Assembly: GCA_022592445.1 (NCBI GenBank)
Contig: JABYQR010000273.1
Span: 1-63,195, forward strand
DNA: 63,195 bases
Direction of reading: 5' to 3'
Origin: Cytidiella melzeri
Lineage: Eukaryota; Basidiomycota; Agaricomycetes; Polyporales; Irpicaceae
In this document: positions 25,801 to 37,245 of the stretch, one piece after another
How positions within the stretch are numbered: the stretch's first letter is position 1
Layout: every line of letters begins with the position of its first letter
Made by a program: the position numbers and the translations under genes
Notes under the pieces: model-generated
The model's input: the letters and a program-made list of their open reading frames with translations, nothing else
Told to the model about the DNA's origin: nothing
The model's database searches: none

Positions 25801-26828
25801 CCCCGGCGGGCTGCACGAATTCCGTGAGTGGTGGCGCAAGGTGCAGAGTGGGAAGGACGGCGCAGAAGAGAGCAAGAGCAAGTTCAGAAAACGCTTTGTG
25901 AGTATGATGCGGACTTTTCCACCAAGTTCACCCTAAAACGATTCATGAATCTAGAAAAAGCGGTTCAAAGAGCTTTATCTTCCTGAAGATTGGCCAAACC
26001 CTGCTGTGGTCAGTATTTTATATAGTTTGGTCACGTAGCGCCGACTCAATTCTACGCAGAGAGATGCGTATTACCATCCTACGGTCGATAGCTCTGAGGA
26101 GCCGTTCAAGTGGGGTTTGCCCGACTTGGATGCGCTACGAGGGTATGTTGTTTTGATTACCACCACATCGCGACGCTCAATACGTTCATAGGTTTTTCGA
26201 TAACGAGCTTGGGTGGAAACAGGACAAGGTGGACGACTTATTACTGCCTATTATACGGAAAATGAATAAGAGGACTCAAGTGAGCTGACGATCAATCCCA
26301 ACCATGTCACAATCACTGACGTCTATGTAGGCCGGGAATACCAATAAACAGGGTAGTCTAGTCTCCTTCTTCGACGTCCCTGCTGGAGGCGCTGCTCCTC
26401 GGAGACGCCAAGCATACGCAAGTAAACGCCTGCAGCAAGTTGTCTCAGATTTTCGGAAACAACAAGCTGCCGACAGAAGAAGCGGATCTCGGAGCAACTC
26501 GCCGGGCCATGATGAAGAAGGAGGCAGCGATAATGAGGGTGCAGGCCCGTCGAGACCACTGAAGAAGAGGAAGAAGGGCGGAGAGCAAGGCGCAAGACAA
26601 GCTAGGGGGCGCGGACGGGCAAGGGGACGTGGCCGTGCTCGCGGTGGAGCGTCAGGTAGACGGAAGATCGGTGAAGTAGAAATTGAAACACCGGAGGAGT
26701 CGTCTATGAGCGAGGAGGATGCACCGTCAATGGCTGAAACACCTTTGGAGCCCGCCAAGCCTCGTCCGCGACCAAAACCGGCTTACAAAGGGCGAACGGG
26801 CAACAAGGAGAAGCTTCTAGTGAGCTAA
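22815..26828 (+). CDS. RAD2: XPG/Rad2-family DNA repair endonuclease
   Basis: Ten exons give 1180 residues: 22815-22867, 22922-23132, 23183-23295, 23349-24083, 24142-25423, 25472-25897, 25955-26008, 26060-26142, 26192-26279 and 26331-26828. The XPG N domain starts at residue 1 (MGVKSLWSLL) with acidic residues in AIDSSIWIYQF and FVFDGGAP. The I domain, from about residue 800, has MEAEAQCAEL and TDDSDVFLFG, then LGSDYTEGLPGVGPV with the helix-hairpin-helix. A ubiquitin-interacting-like motif (DAQLALAIQQSLEH) lies in the long acidic spacer near residue 440. A PCNA-binding PIP box (QGSLVSFF) opens the last exon. The family cuts 3' of lesions in nucleotide excision repair together with TFIIH. A basic Arg/Gly-rich tail suits nuclear import. 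Confidence 0.93.
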
Positions 26829-26967
26829 TCGCAGCGCATAGCCTCTAGGGATCCGTGATTATCTTACCATACTCATACATACTAACGCTGAATAATGTTG
26901 ATTTTGGGCTCCTTGCAAAAGTGCGAATGTCAAGCACGCTATTCCATTGCGACATGTTCCATGTGGA

Positions 26968-27555
26968 CTACTCCTCGTCTGACTCGGTCTCTGGTCTCGC
27001 CTATGTCAAAGTAATTCAATGCGAAAGCGCAACCAAGGTGTATTCACTGTACTCACCCTGTTCTCTTCCAAACCGCCAAGCTCTGTCACTAGACCAGAGT
27101 AAGGGTATTCGCGAGCCACAGCCGGCCGATCAGCTACGCTCATCTTCGTGATGACACCGATGGTGGTGAACAACGCAACGGCAATACCGAAGTTGCGGGC
27201 TGCACGTTCTGGTGCTACATGGGGTGCGTCTGGACCCCACATAGACACGAGTTCCTCTCGTTCATGCGGCTATTGCCCAGGGATGAGCTTTCGCTCAAGT
27301 TCGACCAAGCGTGTCGATACAAGTACTCACTGGCTCGCCAAAGTTACGACGCATTTGCGGGTCGTCCCAGCCTCTCGGACTACGACGTTGTTTGGATTCG
27401 TAAGGAAGAACTGGGTAGTCTCCTAGCTGTGGGTCTTTCTCCTCGCTCAAGAAAGGAACTGGGGTAGCATAGCTTCTAGTAGCAGTATTCGAGAGTATTT
27501 TTACCGTCGACCGAGCACGCACAACACGTCGAGCTGCGACACCAACGGCCTGCAT
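26968..27555 (-). CDS. NDUFB8: Mitochondrial complex I subunit NDUFB8-like
   Basis: Three exons on the minus strand (27555-27331, 27269-27057, 27000-26968) code for 156 residues. The N terminus is Arg-rich without acidic residues, ending RSYATPVPF, as in mitochondrial targeting peptides. Conserved features are GDYPVLP, WDDPQMRRNFGEP and WGPDAPH, then one membrane segment (FGIAVALFTTIGVITKM) and REYPYSGLVTELGG, matching NDUFB8/ASHI accessory subunits of NADH:ubiquinone oxidoreductase in the inner membrane. The last exon encodes only about ten acidic residues (ARPETESDEE). The gene converges with the XPG gene, the two ends being about 140 bases apart, and diverges from the methyltransferase gene. 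Confidence 0.88.
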
Positions 27556-27915
27556 GGCTAGAAAGTAGTGAGAGGCAAAGGTATTTCGGGCCCTATTTTG
27601 CTACGACAAGCCCCGAGTTCCGGCGCTAGGTACTTACTCAAGTTAATACTTAATATCCGTGGCCGGTGTTTCAAAATAATGACGTAAAATAATAGGCTTG
27701 ACAAAACACGCTTTAGCCTGAGATCTCCTTCGGTCACGCTTGCCGCCCCCCATCGCTGTTTTGTGTCGGAAAGCCGCCGTTATGACTCTAGGACAGACCA
27801 GCTCGGTCTCTGTTTTCCCTCCGCCTATCAGCTTCAGCGAGGCAGCGAGGTATATAACCGCGTCGAACGTTGCCTGATCTGCCAGTGCTATTTCCTAGTC
27901 TCTTCTACCGTGGCC
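27556..27915. promoter_or_regulatory. Shared divergent promoter region
   Basis: The 360 bases lie between the starts of the NDUFB8-like gene (minus) and the methyltransferase gene (plus). TATATAA at about 27850 faces the plus-strand gene. No other element can be named from sequence alone. Confidence 0.5.
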
Positions 27916-29837
27916 ATGGCAGGAAGGAGTAAGAGCAGAGAAGTGCACGACGAGCTCAAAAACGGTCGACGGCGCAAAAGGCTTCCAGATGAATCGTCGT
28001 ATCCTGTGGTGTATTCCAGCGACCAGCTGGCGCAGTGCGTATCTTCATTGGTCTCCGTTCTGACAGCTAACCCATAACGTTTTAGCGATAACTGGAACCA
28101 TATGTTTCTCAAGTCTTTGTCGCATGGACTTACCTTGCGCCAGTATGACACACCACCAGCTGACATTCTTGACCTTGGGTGTGGATCCGGTCTTTGGGTC
28201 ATGGACGCTGCACAGCAGTGGCCGGTGAGGATCTCACCGTGTTCCCGTCTTTGGTGAGCTGCTAAATATGCTCTGCAGAACAGCAACTTCGTAGGGTACG
28301 ACCGTCTTCAAATTCAGCCTGATCTAAAGGTTGTGAGTTTATTGCAACCAGGTCTGGAAGACCTCGCGAAGCGTGTCAAATGGATGCACGGTAATTTGTA
28401 AGTCTCTGTCTCGTTTGCTTACCTTTTCGTTGCTAACCGCGTGTGTTCTTTTAGCTTGGATTCATTGCCGTTCAAAGCAAATTCTTTTGATTTTGTGCGG
28501 ATTTGTGGCGTCGGGCTCGGCGTGCCCGAGGACGAGGTAGGTCACCAAGAGAGAGTTCAACTCAGCCACCCTGGCTGATTCCGGAGCATTCATAGTGGCA
28601 AGACCTGCTGCAGGTACATTCCTCTGGCAATCTCCTGACGACAGAACTCAACATCCAATAGGAAGTGGCGAGAGTGCTGAAACCTGGTGCCTTTGTCGAG
28701 GTATGCTGAGTTCGTGAGAACCAAAATGATGATGATCTCATAGATGCCTCTTTGTTTGCACAGATTGTCGAGGAAGATCTTATTTTCCCTGCAAGCGCCG
28801 ACACTGTTAAAGAAATTGGCCCTCGAACGTCGATGCGAAAGCTGAGACCATTGTTGATACCGACTCCTCAAGAACAGACCAACAGGGCCTCCAGAACATC
28901 CAATATTTCGATGAAGTCTCCATCTCGTCTTGCCTCTACCATGGCTCGCTTTCACAGCGACTCTCGACCATTACCAGAGCCAGAAATACGTGTCTCCTCC
29001 CCCTACCCTCGGCCTACCATCTCCGAGCTACTTGACCCGCGAGATCACAGTAAACTCAAGGCGGCATGGGACAATATGCTTCACAAGCGATTCTTGGCCC
29101 CTGGGCTTCTATCCGTTCTACAATTCTATTTCTCTGCCGAGTTCGAAAGCGTTCAGAGTCATCCACCGATTCGTATCGTCATGCCCCTCAACTCTCAAAT
29201 GACTTTTGACGGCGGCAAGTCTCTAAGCATTCGCACGCGTTCTACTTCCGTTTCTAGCAAGCTTGGTATAGCCACTGCTACTTCACCCGCACCCCAGACG
29301 CCTATCACCCCAACGGTAAGTAGCTCGTCAGAAAACGGTATCGAAGGCTACGGTCCCCGCCGAGAGGATACGCAGGTATTGGAACCTGTGATCACAACAT
29401 CTTGGGCTGCAATGCACCTCTCGAAAGTCTTCAGTACGGTTCAAGGGTGTAAAGAGGCGATATGGCCCGAATACAAGGAGCTAGAGGGCCCTGTAGATGA
29501 CGAAGAGAAGGTTCTCATGCTGAGGAAAGAGTTTCTTGCCTCGTGGGCACATTGGGAGAGGTACGTCTGGCTGTGCTCATTTAAGTGGACATCTGCAGCG
29601 ACTAAATGATGTCTCTACAGTGACATGAGAGACAGAATCGGGATGCGATATCAGATGCAAAACGACCTCGCGTGGTCGACTTCTGTAGTGACAGACCCTC
29701 CAGAATGGAAGACATGGCGAGATCGTGTAGGATACCTAGACGGCGTGGACGACGCTCAGCCGCAAGTGAACGCGGCTGAGATCTGCAGGGCTATACGAGG
29801 CTTTGTGGGCAGGAAACCATTCAACCAGGATATTTAG
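27916..29837 (+). CDS. SAM-dependent methyltransferase-domain protein
   Basis: Eight exons (27916-28034, 28086-28224, 28279-28397, 28455-28536, 28596-28613, 28662-28700, 28764-29560, 29621-29837) give 509 residues. The class I methyltransferase core is N-terminal: motif I DILDLGCGSGLW near residue 65, an acidic residue in FVGYDRLQI (motif II), FDFVRICGVGLG (motif IV) and EVARVLKPGAFVEIVEED (motif V/VI). The remaining 300 residues are specific to fungi, with a Ser/Pro-rich linker and a conserved acidic/aromatic tail. Substrate unknown. Related proteins are numerous in agaricomycetes, where they sit beside housekeeping genes. One exon is only 18 bases long. Confidence 0.85.
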
Positions 29838-30095
29838 ACCCCGTAAACCAAGCTCTACCACTTCTTGTTTACTCCTTAACGTCGCAGCTTATGTGCTTGA
29901 TCTTACAAACATTTATTTGCATGCACTCGCGACAATACGCAGCTCGACATCTGCGCCTCGTCGCTTTCTCATGATTGATTGGGCGCTACTCTGAAGTCAT
30001 ATGTAGATCGCTGCCGAGGCAGCAAAAGTAAAATCCTCGACCTTCCTCTCCCCGCCCATCCCAGCTGTATTTTTACGCATCCCGTTGTAAATATC

Positions 30096-31711
30096 ATGTC
30101 TGAGGCAGCAACAAAACCAGAAGACACCAAGGAAGTCAAGGAGACCCCTCGCTCTACCGCAGAGGTGGACTTCACCAAGTACAAGGTGTGCAGCTAGTTC
30201 ATTCGTGCATCTTTCTCCATCTAATCGCGTTCGAATATCTCGTGCATTTTTTATTGCTTGAACTGCATAGACTGCTGCAGATATCGTACATGCGACGATT
30301 AAAAAGCTTGTTGGCCTTTGCGTTGCGGACGCAAAGGTCCTTGACATCTGTGTTGAGGGAGACAAGCTCGTCGAACAAGGAACGAGTGCCGTCTATAACA
30401 AGGTTGTGAAGGGTGTCAAGGTCCCAAAGGGTGCGCACATTTTTCTGTTCTCGTTCTTGCATCCTCCATGAGCTCAACTCTACATCCCGTCCCGCGCGAA
30501 ACGCACGGTTCACCATCGTCGGGTCAATTTAATTTTAGGTCTTGCGTTCCCAACTTCCGTCTCCGTCAACAACTGCGTCGCACACTTCTCTCCTCTCGAG
30601 TCCGACCCACTCTCGTCACAAACACTCGCAAAGGGCGATGTAGTCAAGGTTCACGTCGGGGCTCACATTGACGGTTTCGCGGCCATCAGTGCCGAGACCC
30701 TCGTCGTCGGCGCAACAGCAGAAGAACCTGTTACAGGTCGTCGTGCAGACGTCCTCAAGGCAGCTTACCATGCCGCTGAAATCGCTCAGCGGTTGGTAAA
30801 GGTAGGCAACAAGAACTGGGCAGTCACAGACGCCGTCTCCAAAACTACTGCCTCGTGGGATTGCAAGCCAGTCGAAGGTACGTTAGGGTTTGCACCTTTA
30901 TTATGCGATGCCGACCTTCCTCCCTGGTTCGCAGGAATGCTTTCGTGTCAGCAATCGCAAAACGTTATCGACGGTAAGAAGCGCATTATCCTTAACCCAG
31001 TACGTTTGTTTCCCGGCCGTCTCGTCTTTGGCTGATTGTCTCGCAGTCAGCCGGCCAGAAGGCGGAGTTTGAGACTGCCACCTTTATGGAAGGGGAGGTC
31101 TGGGGTGTTGATATCCTCGTATCGTCGGGTGAAGATGGCAAGGTCAGGATTCCGCGTCCAGCAGAATGCGAAGAGGCTTATTTTGGTTGTTGTGATGTAA
31201 CCTAGGCTCGCGCAGAAGATTCTCGAACGACCATTTACCAGAAGGATTCAAATATCACATATCAACTCAAGATGAAGTCCTCGCGTGCTGTCTTCTCTGA
31301 GCTGCAAAAGAAGGCTGGCGCGTTCCCCTTCAACATCCGTGCTCTGGACGACGAGAAAAAGGCGAGGTTAGGTCTTCAGGAGGCTGTCCAACATCTTCTC
31401 GTAAAGCCTTACGATGTGATGTACGTGCAAACCCCTTTGCTTCCATACCGTATACTGATGCCAAGTTGCCATCCAGCTACACCCCTGCGAACACCTTTGT
31501 CGCTGCCTTCCACTTCACAATCGCCCTACTCCCCGCTGGCCCTGCGCTGATTACGCATCCTCCGGTGTGGTATAAGCCTGAGCTTGTGAAGACGGAGAAG
31601 GAGCTGGAGGATGCAGAGCTCAAGGAGCTCCTCACCAAGCCCCTGCGCGAAGACAAGAAGAAGGCAAAGAAAGCAAAGAAGGCTGAAGAAGACAAGCTTG
31701 CTGAATCGTAA
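30096..31711 (+). CDS. Ebp1/PA2G4-like protein (M24 aminopeptidase fold)
   Basis: Seven exons (30096-30185, 30271-30430, 30539-30877, 30935-30999, 31047-31142, 31206-31420, 31477-31711) give 399 residues. The M24 'pita-bread' fold is seen from TAADIVHATIKKLV through VHVGAHIDGF, ILNP and FPFNIRALDDEKKARLGLQEAV. The tail is Lys-rich (KKKAKKAKKAEEDK), as in human PA2G4/Ebp1 and S. pombe Cdb4 ('curved DNA-binding protein'). These relatives have lost the metal ligands of methionine aminopeptidase and act in ribosome biogenesis and translation. The stop codon falls at the left border of the 4.38-kb tandem duplication, whose first unit starts eight bases before the end of the coding sequence. Confidence 0.9.
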
Positions 31712-31959
31712 GGCTTCCGCATCACAGTTTCAACTAAATCGGTGTTGAGTAAGGAGTGTATTGCAAGCAAGAATTCCCTACCTGTTGTACCATGCCTTGA
31801 TCAGACTCGAATGCATGTATACATCCCTGTTCCGCACGAAGGATACCGCGGCTTGCGTCAACCTCGTTGTCTGTACATTCACAGCCGTGACGGTTTTGCC
31901 TACTACTGGTAAAGCATATCGTACAATTGTTTTTCATTTCCTCGCAGCTACGCAGCAAC

Positions 31960-32395
31960 TCAGGCTGCAGGCCTCCGCTCGGCCTCCTCTCCAAATTCTC
32001 CTATAGTTCGCACGACGAGATCGACGTTTTCGAGATACGCATTGACAGTCAGCCGTGCCAGCCGCACCGTCAACGTCTTGAACGTCCTATGCGTTCGTTT
32101 GTTGAGTAAGTTTACGGTCACTAACAAACAGCCAAGGGTTACTCACGCAATCAACACATCGTCCTCTACCTCGATACTCCGCTTGACGACATGAGGCTGG
32201 AGCTCCCTGTCTACCTCGATAACCTGCTTTGCGATCGATGCGTGTTGGGTCGACGCGAACGGAACCCGTACGGTGCTGATGATGTTCAAACGGAATGCAT
32301 GTCTCAGCTTGAGCTGCAGAGTCGGAATTGCACCCATGCAGAGGAGGTTCTTACACTGTATGCCAGGACTGCTCGTCGTCGGTTGAGGTGGACAT
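31960..32395 (-). CDS. PCC1: KEOPS complex subunit Pcc1, copy 1
   Basis: Three exons (32395-32355, 32275-32147, 32086-31960) total 297 bases, or 98 residues, a normal Pcc1 length. The conserved pattern is VRVPFASTQHASIAKQVIEVDRE, then a PHVVKRS-type block, then RLTVNAYLENVDLVVRTIGEF at the C terminus. Pcc1 is the dimerising small subunit of the KEOPS/EKC complex, which makes the t6A modification at position 37 of ANN-decoding tRNAs and in yeast also affects telomeres and transcription. The gene converges with the Ebp1-like gene, ends 249 bases apart. The copy in the distal repeat appears identical in coding sequence. Confidence 0.87.
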
Positions 32396-32866
32396 GGTGG
32401 TGAAGTGGGAAAGGCGGTCAAGTCAGCGAGGTCGCAGCGACAAAATTCGTCTTTGCAGATCGTTTATAATCGACGATTAGAGGGAGGCTGTGGACGGCAG
32501 GGCAGATTGTTGTAGTCTACATGTTCCATCGTTGCGATACTCAAGCAGTCAATCAGTTCATAAAACATCCAACCCCTCTCGTAGCAAATACATTATAGAA
32601 ACAAGAGTAAGACACGCAAGATTAGCCGAGACTTGAAGGAAGAGCGGGAATAGGGATAGTGGGTGTCGCACGGGTACACAGGAGATAGAGGCTGACGATA
32701 TAATTCTTTTCCCTGCAGGCAAGGGTGTGGGTCGCATGTCTCATCTGCAGGGCTGAATCGGTGCGATAGTGAGCAAAACAGGGTAGTAGTAGGTAAAGAC
32801 AACAAAAAGACAACACTTCAGAGAGAGGAGGAAAGAAATTACTGTGCTTGATGGGATGGGTGTATA
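32396..32866. other. Spacer between Bqt4-like and Pcc1 genes, copy 1
   Basis: This stretch is the 3' region of the Bqt4-like gene and the promoter of Pcc1, both on the minus strand. No further coding sequence is supported. It is identical to the distal repeat until about 32835, where differences begin. Confidence 0.5.
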
Positions 32867-34240
32867 CTAGAAGAAATTTGGCAGTGATGGGATGAACGAC
32901 CTACAAAACCATCGTCGGTAATGATCTGAGACGACGGAACCATTGAGACCACTTACATTGCGCCTACACCGGCAGCGAATAGCAATGCTCCCCAAGCCAA
33001 CGTCTTTTGCTCCGGGCCCAACCTTCCTGCTTGGACCCTTCTGTTAGTGACAATCGCCCGCTCTCCAATCTCTGGCTCCTTGATGTTCAGGGTATATTCT
33101 GTAGAATCTTCTTCTCTCGCCCTCTTCGTCACAGTAGAAGTGTCAGAAGACACTGTGAGCTCCACGTCTGCAACGGAGTCAGCACCAACCACAACCCTCG
33201 CCGCCTCTAACGCCGCCTGCGCCTTGACGCCAGCTTCTGCCTTCAATCTGCTGACCAGCTCCTTCTGCTCGGGAATGTCCTCCTCCATATTTTGCTCAGC
33301 CACCTGACGTGCTTCGATGGTCGCTTCCTTCGAGACTTCCTCCACGGTACTCATGACCTTCTTCGCAGAAGAGCCAATAGTTGGCGCTGGAGTGGAAACA
33401 GGGCTCATCAGCCGCGCAGAACGGCGTGGCGACGCAAGAGTAGCAGCAGCACGCTGTGGCGTAGCACCCCGCCTTGGAGTCGGCTGACTTGGGACTGGGA
33501 TTTGGGATCGCGTAGGTGTCGTAGCTGGCGAAGCCTCTCTTCGACGTTTGACCGGCGGTGTATCCCCAAGATGTGTAGCTGCACTGACAGGGGAGGCAAC
33601 CGGCGTTGGCTGCTGTAGTGCCTTGCCCGATTTCCGGAAGACGACAGTCGGGTCCGGAGAGGCCGATATCAAGGTTTCTATAACAGGAGTGAGGCGGTAG
33701 TCTTGTGCGAGCTCTACAGCAACATCCGGGGTAACCCAAGTACCAGCGAAACGAGCGCTGCCTTGCTTGTTGGCCCCGCTAACATTCCAGCGTGTTTTGA
33801 CCCATGACGATTCGGCGCGCTCTGCCTCCGTCGCCGTTGGGAAGGCCGCACGGAACATTGTAGTAGAACTCACTGCGCCTGTGTCAAGACGACGTAGAAT
33901 GAACGCATGGTTGTTGGGCTGAAAAAGGTTAGAACGGAAGCGTTTTAAGCAAGGAAAACGCGTCGAATACACACCGTGGGGATTTTCATACGCGCGACCT
34001 ACATTTCCTGTCAGACTGTGAGCAGGAGTTAGAGGTGATTATTACTCACAACAGTCGACTGCCCGTCCCTAATGATCTCCTGAAACTTTACAGGGGGTAT
34101 CTTACCCGTTTCAACTGGACAAGAAGAGGACAACGCGCTCGTGAGTTTTGAGTGCTCCTGGTTGATCGAGTGCAGGTGATCAACGTACGAGCTTTGACGT
34201 GTGGGTTGAGACACTCGAAGGGTAGGATAGGTCTCTGCAT
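32867..34240 (-). CDS. Bqt4-like APSES-domain nuclear membrane protein, copy 1
   Basis: Five exons (34240-34189, 34114-34050, 33998-33975, 33918-32957, 32900-32867) give 378 residues. The N-terminal 130 residues form a KilA-N/APSES-type winged-helix module: PPVKFQEIIRDGQ, RMKIPT, HAFILRRLDTGAVSSTTMFRAAFP and RFAGTWVTPDVAVELA. A Ser/Pro/Arg-rich linker, a coiled-coil-prone stretch and a single hydrophobic C-terminal segment (LAWGALLFAAGVGAM) follow. This matches fission-yeast Bqt4, an inner nuclear membrane protein that tethers telomeres to the envelope. The role here is inferred. The last short exon is supported by the second copy, which conserves its reading frame with a silent and a conservative change. 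Confidence 0.82.
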
Positions 34241-34527
34241 AATTGTATCGTCGCGTGTACAACGATGATGAGCACGCTTGCAAGATTGGATGTAGACGCG
34301 AGAGGGGTCGTGTTTACAACCGTGTTGGCGGAACGGGAACAAGTTCCTCGAACAGTGGCCCGCGGTTCGGTGCGGTGGCAGCGTTTGAACTCCGCCGGCT
34401 TCATCCGAAAGCTGGTCCCTCATCATCAATTGTTCATTTACCTCGCTCGACCACTCTCCACGACAGCAACTCACACAATACTTTCCATGATACTCGTACA
34501 AATACACTCATTCTGTGTTTGTGAACC

Positions 34528-35296
34528 TCAGAATCTGCTCGACACCGCAGCGCTCAAGTCTTCGCCGAATACAGCAACCTTGTCACAATCCACAGCTGCT
34601 GACTCCTCTCCATCCTCCTCTCCCAAATTAACGGTGATGAACTGAGCCAACGGGCTAGCTGGCTGTCTTCTACTCCGAAAAACGCACGAGCGTACCGAGT
34701 ACAGAGGCAAATGCGATGTTCTGTTGTCCCTCGACAGGCTGTTCCACGCGGCTGACAGTGGCAGGATGGTAGCCGTGGCACCAACCTCGATAGCCCCAAC
34801 CGCCCGCCTCAGTTTGCTGCATGAAGGAGCACCTCCAGACACGCTTGGAAGTGTTCTCTTGGATGATTTTCTCGGCAGACTGCCTTCTGGATTGTGCGTC
34901 ACCCACTAATAGCCTCTCAATACGCACCCCTGGAAAGAACGGATCGGCCAACTCACCAACAACTCATACATAGCGTCAAGTAATCGCATGTATGCTTCTA
35001 CAGCATTCAGTGGCTTTACAGGCGCGTTCCTAGAGGGCTGTTTCTCGACTCGTTTGACGCCGACAACGTTGTAGGACCTTTGGGTTGTAGCTGGTAAAGC
35101 TCGCCATTTCGCCGCTGGTTCTGTGTTATACGAGCACGAACTACAAGGTGTAAACCCAGTACCCACGATGTACATGGTAACCATCAACAACTTACCTAGG
35201 ATCGCTCAGATGATAGTCGACTCGCCCAGCGGCCGCTTCCCATAGCTTTGATAGGCACAGCGACTGAAACTTTGCGGTGGGATATTCACCAGACAT
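34528..35296 (-). CDS. Unrecognised protein, copy 1
   Basis: Three exons (35296-35196, 35140-34957, 34905-34528) give 220 residues that I cannot assign. The first exon begins MSGEYPTAKFQSLC. The middle exon contains a conserved-looking helix (LNAVEAYMRLLDAMYELL). The last is Ser/Arg-rich and ends with an acidic segment (LGEEDGEESAA). There is no signal peptide or membrane segment. Support for coding comes from phase-consistent splice sites preserved in both repeat copies and from mostly conservative or single-residue differences between them. It lies 287 bases upstream of the Bqt4-like gene on the same strand. Confidence 0.6.
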
Positions 35297-35637
35297 TATC
35301 GGGAGCGCATGATACGATGAAAGGTGACTGTCTCACGCAAAACGGCACGAATCTGGTACATATAGAGAGGAATTCGGCTAATACTGCGAAGGCAAACGCG
35401 GAAGTCCTCGTCTGGCCAACTTGCAGTGCGTGCACCCTCCTCGATCATGACGACAGCTTCTGTATTCTGCTATCCGAGCATGACACTGACACTCGTGATT
35501 ATGACTGCATTACATTCCTTGCTTTACAACAGTATCCGAAATGCTGCTCTACGCCCTGCCTGATTATTTCCTATTCCGCTATTTTTTTAACCTGTACAAA
35601 CCGACATTCTATTCATTCCAGTCAGCAACGTGTCGTT
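35297..35637. other. Spacer between unknown gene and phosphofructokinase tail, copy 1
   Basis: This stretch holds the promoter of the minus-strand unknown gene and the 3' region of the phosphofructokinase tail. A TATATAG word at about 35360 lies on the plus strand. It appears identical to the distal copy. Confidence 0.5.
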
Positions 35638-36083
35638 TCATGCATGTGATGGCTTGGGATCTTTCTCCCCTAGGATCTGTGGCCTCGCAACGAGGACTTC
35701 AACCAGCTGTGAAATCTTCCTCCACGGCTCGTACAACGCTCTCCGGTTTTTCTCGTCCGCGTGCGCCAGCATTTCCTTGACGGGTACCCACTCCACACTA
35801 GATCCTTGAATGGTTATGACTGCCGCCATTTCCGGTCCTGCTTGACGTGGCTGCTGGGCCTGCTCAAGCAGCAGGCTGTGCTTCTCCTCAACAAATGCCA
35901 TACATTTGAGCGCGAGACGCACAGCGCGAGCACGATCCATGGGGGAGGGGATGCCTCCTTGGAGAGTATGCCCGAGTGAGGCTGACCGCGAGTCGAAGAG
36001 TTTGCCGCCCTCCTCCTTGAACATGTCTGTGATCATTTTAGTTGTGTACACTTGCGAAGACTCCTCGCTCCTAGAACAACCAT
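35638..36083 (-). pseudogene. Truncated phosphofructokinase last exon
   Basis: The exon 36070-35638 is the same as the terminal exon of the intact gene (40452-40020). It includes the C-terminal segment with [25 protein letters not shown], part of the fructose-phosphate-binding region. Only 13 bases of the preceding intron remain, including its acceptor; upstream lies the duplication junction and antisense sequence from the end of the Ebp1-like gene. It has no promoter or N-terminal half of its own. Through the junction the frame stays open to an ATG at 36150, giving a possible 170-codon chimeric frame. Confidence 0.9.
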
Positions 36084-36339
36084 AATCGTAAGGCTTCCGC
36101 ATCACAGTTTCAACTAAATCGGTGTTGAGTAAGGAGTGTATTGCAAGCAAGAATTCCCTACCTGTTGTACCATGCCTTGATCAGACTCGAATGCATGTAT
36201 ACATCCCTGTTCCGCACGAAGGATACCGCGGCTTGCGTCAACCTCGTTGTCTGTACATTCACAGCCGTGACGGTTTTGCCTACTACTGGTAAAGCATATC
36301 GTACAATTGTTTTTCATTTCCTCGCAGCTACGCAGCAAC

Positions 36340-36775
36340 TCAGGCTGCAGGCCTCCGCTCGGCCTCCTCTCCAAATTCTCCTATAGTTCGCACGACGAGA
36401 TCGACGTTTTCGAGATACGCATTGACAGTCAGCCGTGCCAGCCGCACCGTCAACGTCTTGAACGTCCTATGCGTTCGTTTGTTGAGTAAGTTTACGGTCA
36501 CTAACAAACAGCCAAGGGTTACTCACGCAATCAACACATCGTCCTCTACCTCGATACTCCGCTTGACGACATGAGGCTGGAGCTCCCTGTCTACCTCGAT
36601 AACCTGCTTTGCGATCGATGCGTGTTGGGTCGACGCGAACGGAACCCGTACGGTGCTGATGATGTTCAAACGGAATGCATGTCTCAGCTTGAGCTGCAGA
36701 GTCGGAATTGCACCCATGCAGAGGAGGTTCTTACACTGTATGCCAGGACTGCTCGTCGTCGGTTGAGGTGGACAT
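36340..36775 (-). CDS. PCC1: KEOPS complex subunit Pcc1, copy 2
   Basis: Exons 36775-36735, 36655-36527 and 36466-36340 encode the same 98-residue protein as copy 1; I found no difference in the coding sequence. Here the 3' neighbour is the phosphofructokinase fragment and junction rather than an intact convergent Ebp1-like gene. Both copies have complete splice sites, so both could be expressed, which would double the dose of one KEOPS subunit. Confidence 0.87.
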
Positions 36776-37245
36776 GGTGGTGAAGTGGGAAAGGCGGTCA
36801 AGTCAGCGAGGTCGCAGCGACAAAATTCGTCTTTGCAGATCGTTTATAATCGACGATTAGAGGGAGGCTGTGGACGGCAGGGCAGATTGTTGTAGTCTAC
36901 ATGTTCCATCGTTGCGATACTCAAGCAGTCAATCAGTTCATAAAACATCCAACCCCTCTCGTAGCAAATACATTATAGAAACAAGAGTAAGACACGCAAG
37001 ATTAGCCGAGACTTGAAGGAAGAGCGGGAATAGGGATAGTGGGTGTCGCACGGGTACACAGGAGATAGAGGCTGACGATATAATTCTTTTCCCTGCAGGC
37101 AAGGGTGTGGGTCGCATGTCTCATCTGCAGGGCTGAATCGGTGCGATAGTGAGCAAAACAGGGTAGTAGTAGGTAAAGACAACAAAAAGACAACACTTCA
37201 GAGAGAGGAGGAAAGGAATTACTGTGCTTGATGGGATGGTGTATA
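36776..37245. other. Spacer between Bqt4-like and Pcc1 genes, copy 2
   Basis: Same content as 32396-32866: 3' region of the Bqt4-like gene and Pcc1 promoter. Differences from copy 1 begin near 37216. Confidence 0.5.

Larger units (their letters stand above)
31704..36083. repeat. Tandem duplication, proximal unit (4380 bases)
   Basis: This unit and 36084-40465 are near-identical direct repeats. The left border lies eight bases before the end of the Ebp1-like coding sequence. The right border lies in the last intron of a phosphofructokinase copy. At the junction, ACCAT is joined directly to AATCGTAAGG without microhomology. The unit holds a Pcc1 gene, a Bqt4-like gene, an unknown gene and a cut-off phosphofructokinase exon, all on the minus strand. 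Confidence 0.95.

Noticed and set aside
33078..33750. Plus- and minus-strand open frames over the Bqt4-like gene
   Set aside because: They are shadows of the real coding frame, made by its Arg/Pro/Ala-rich composition.
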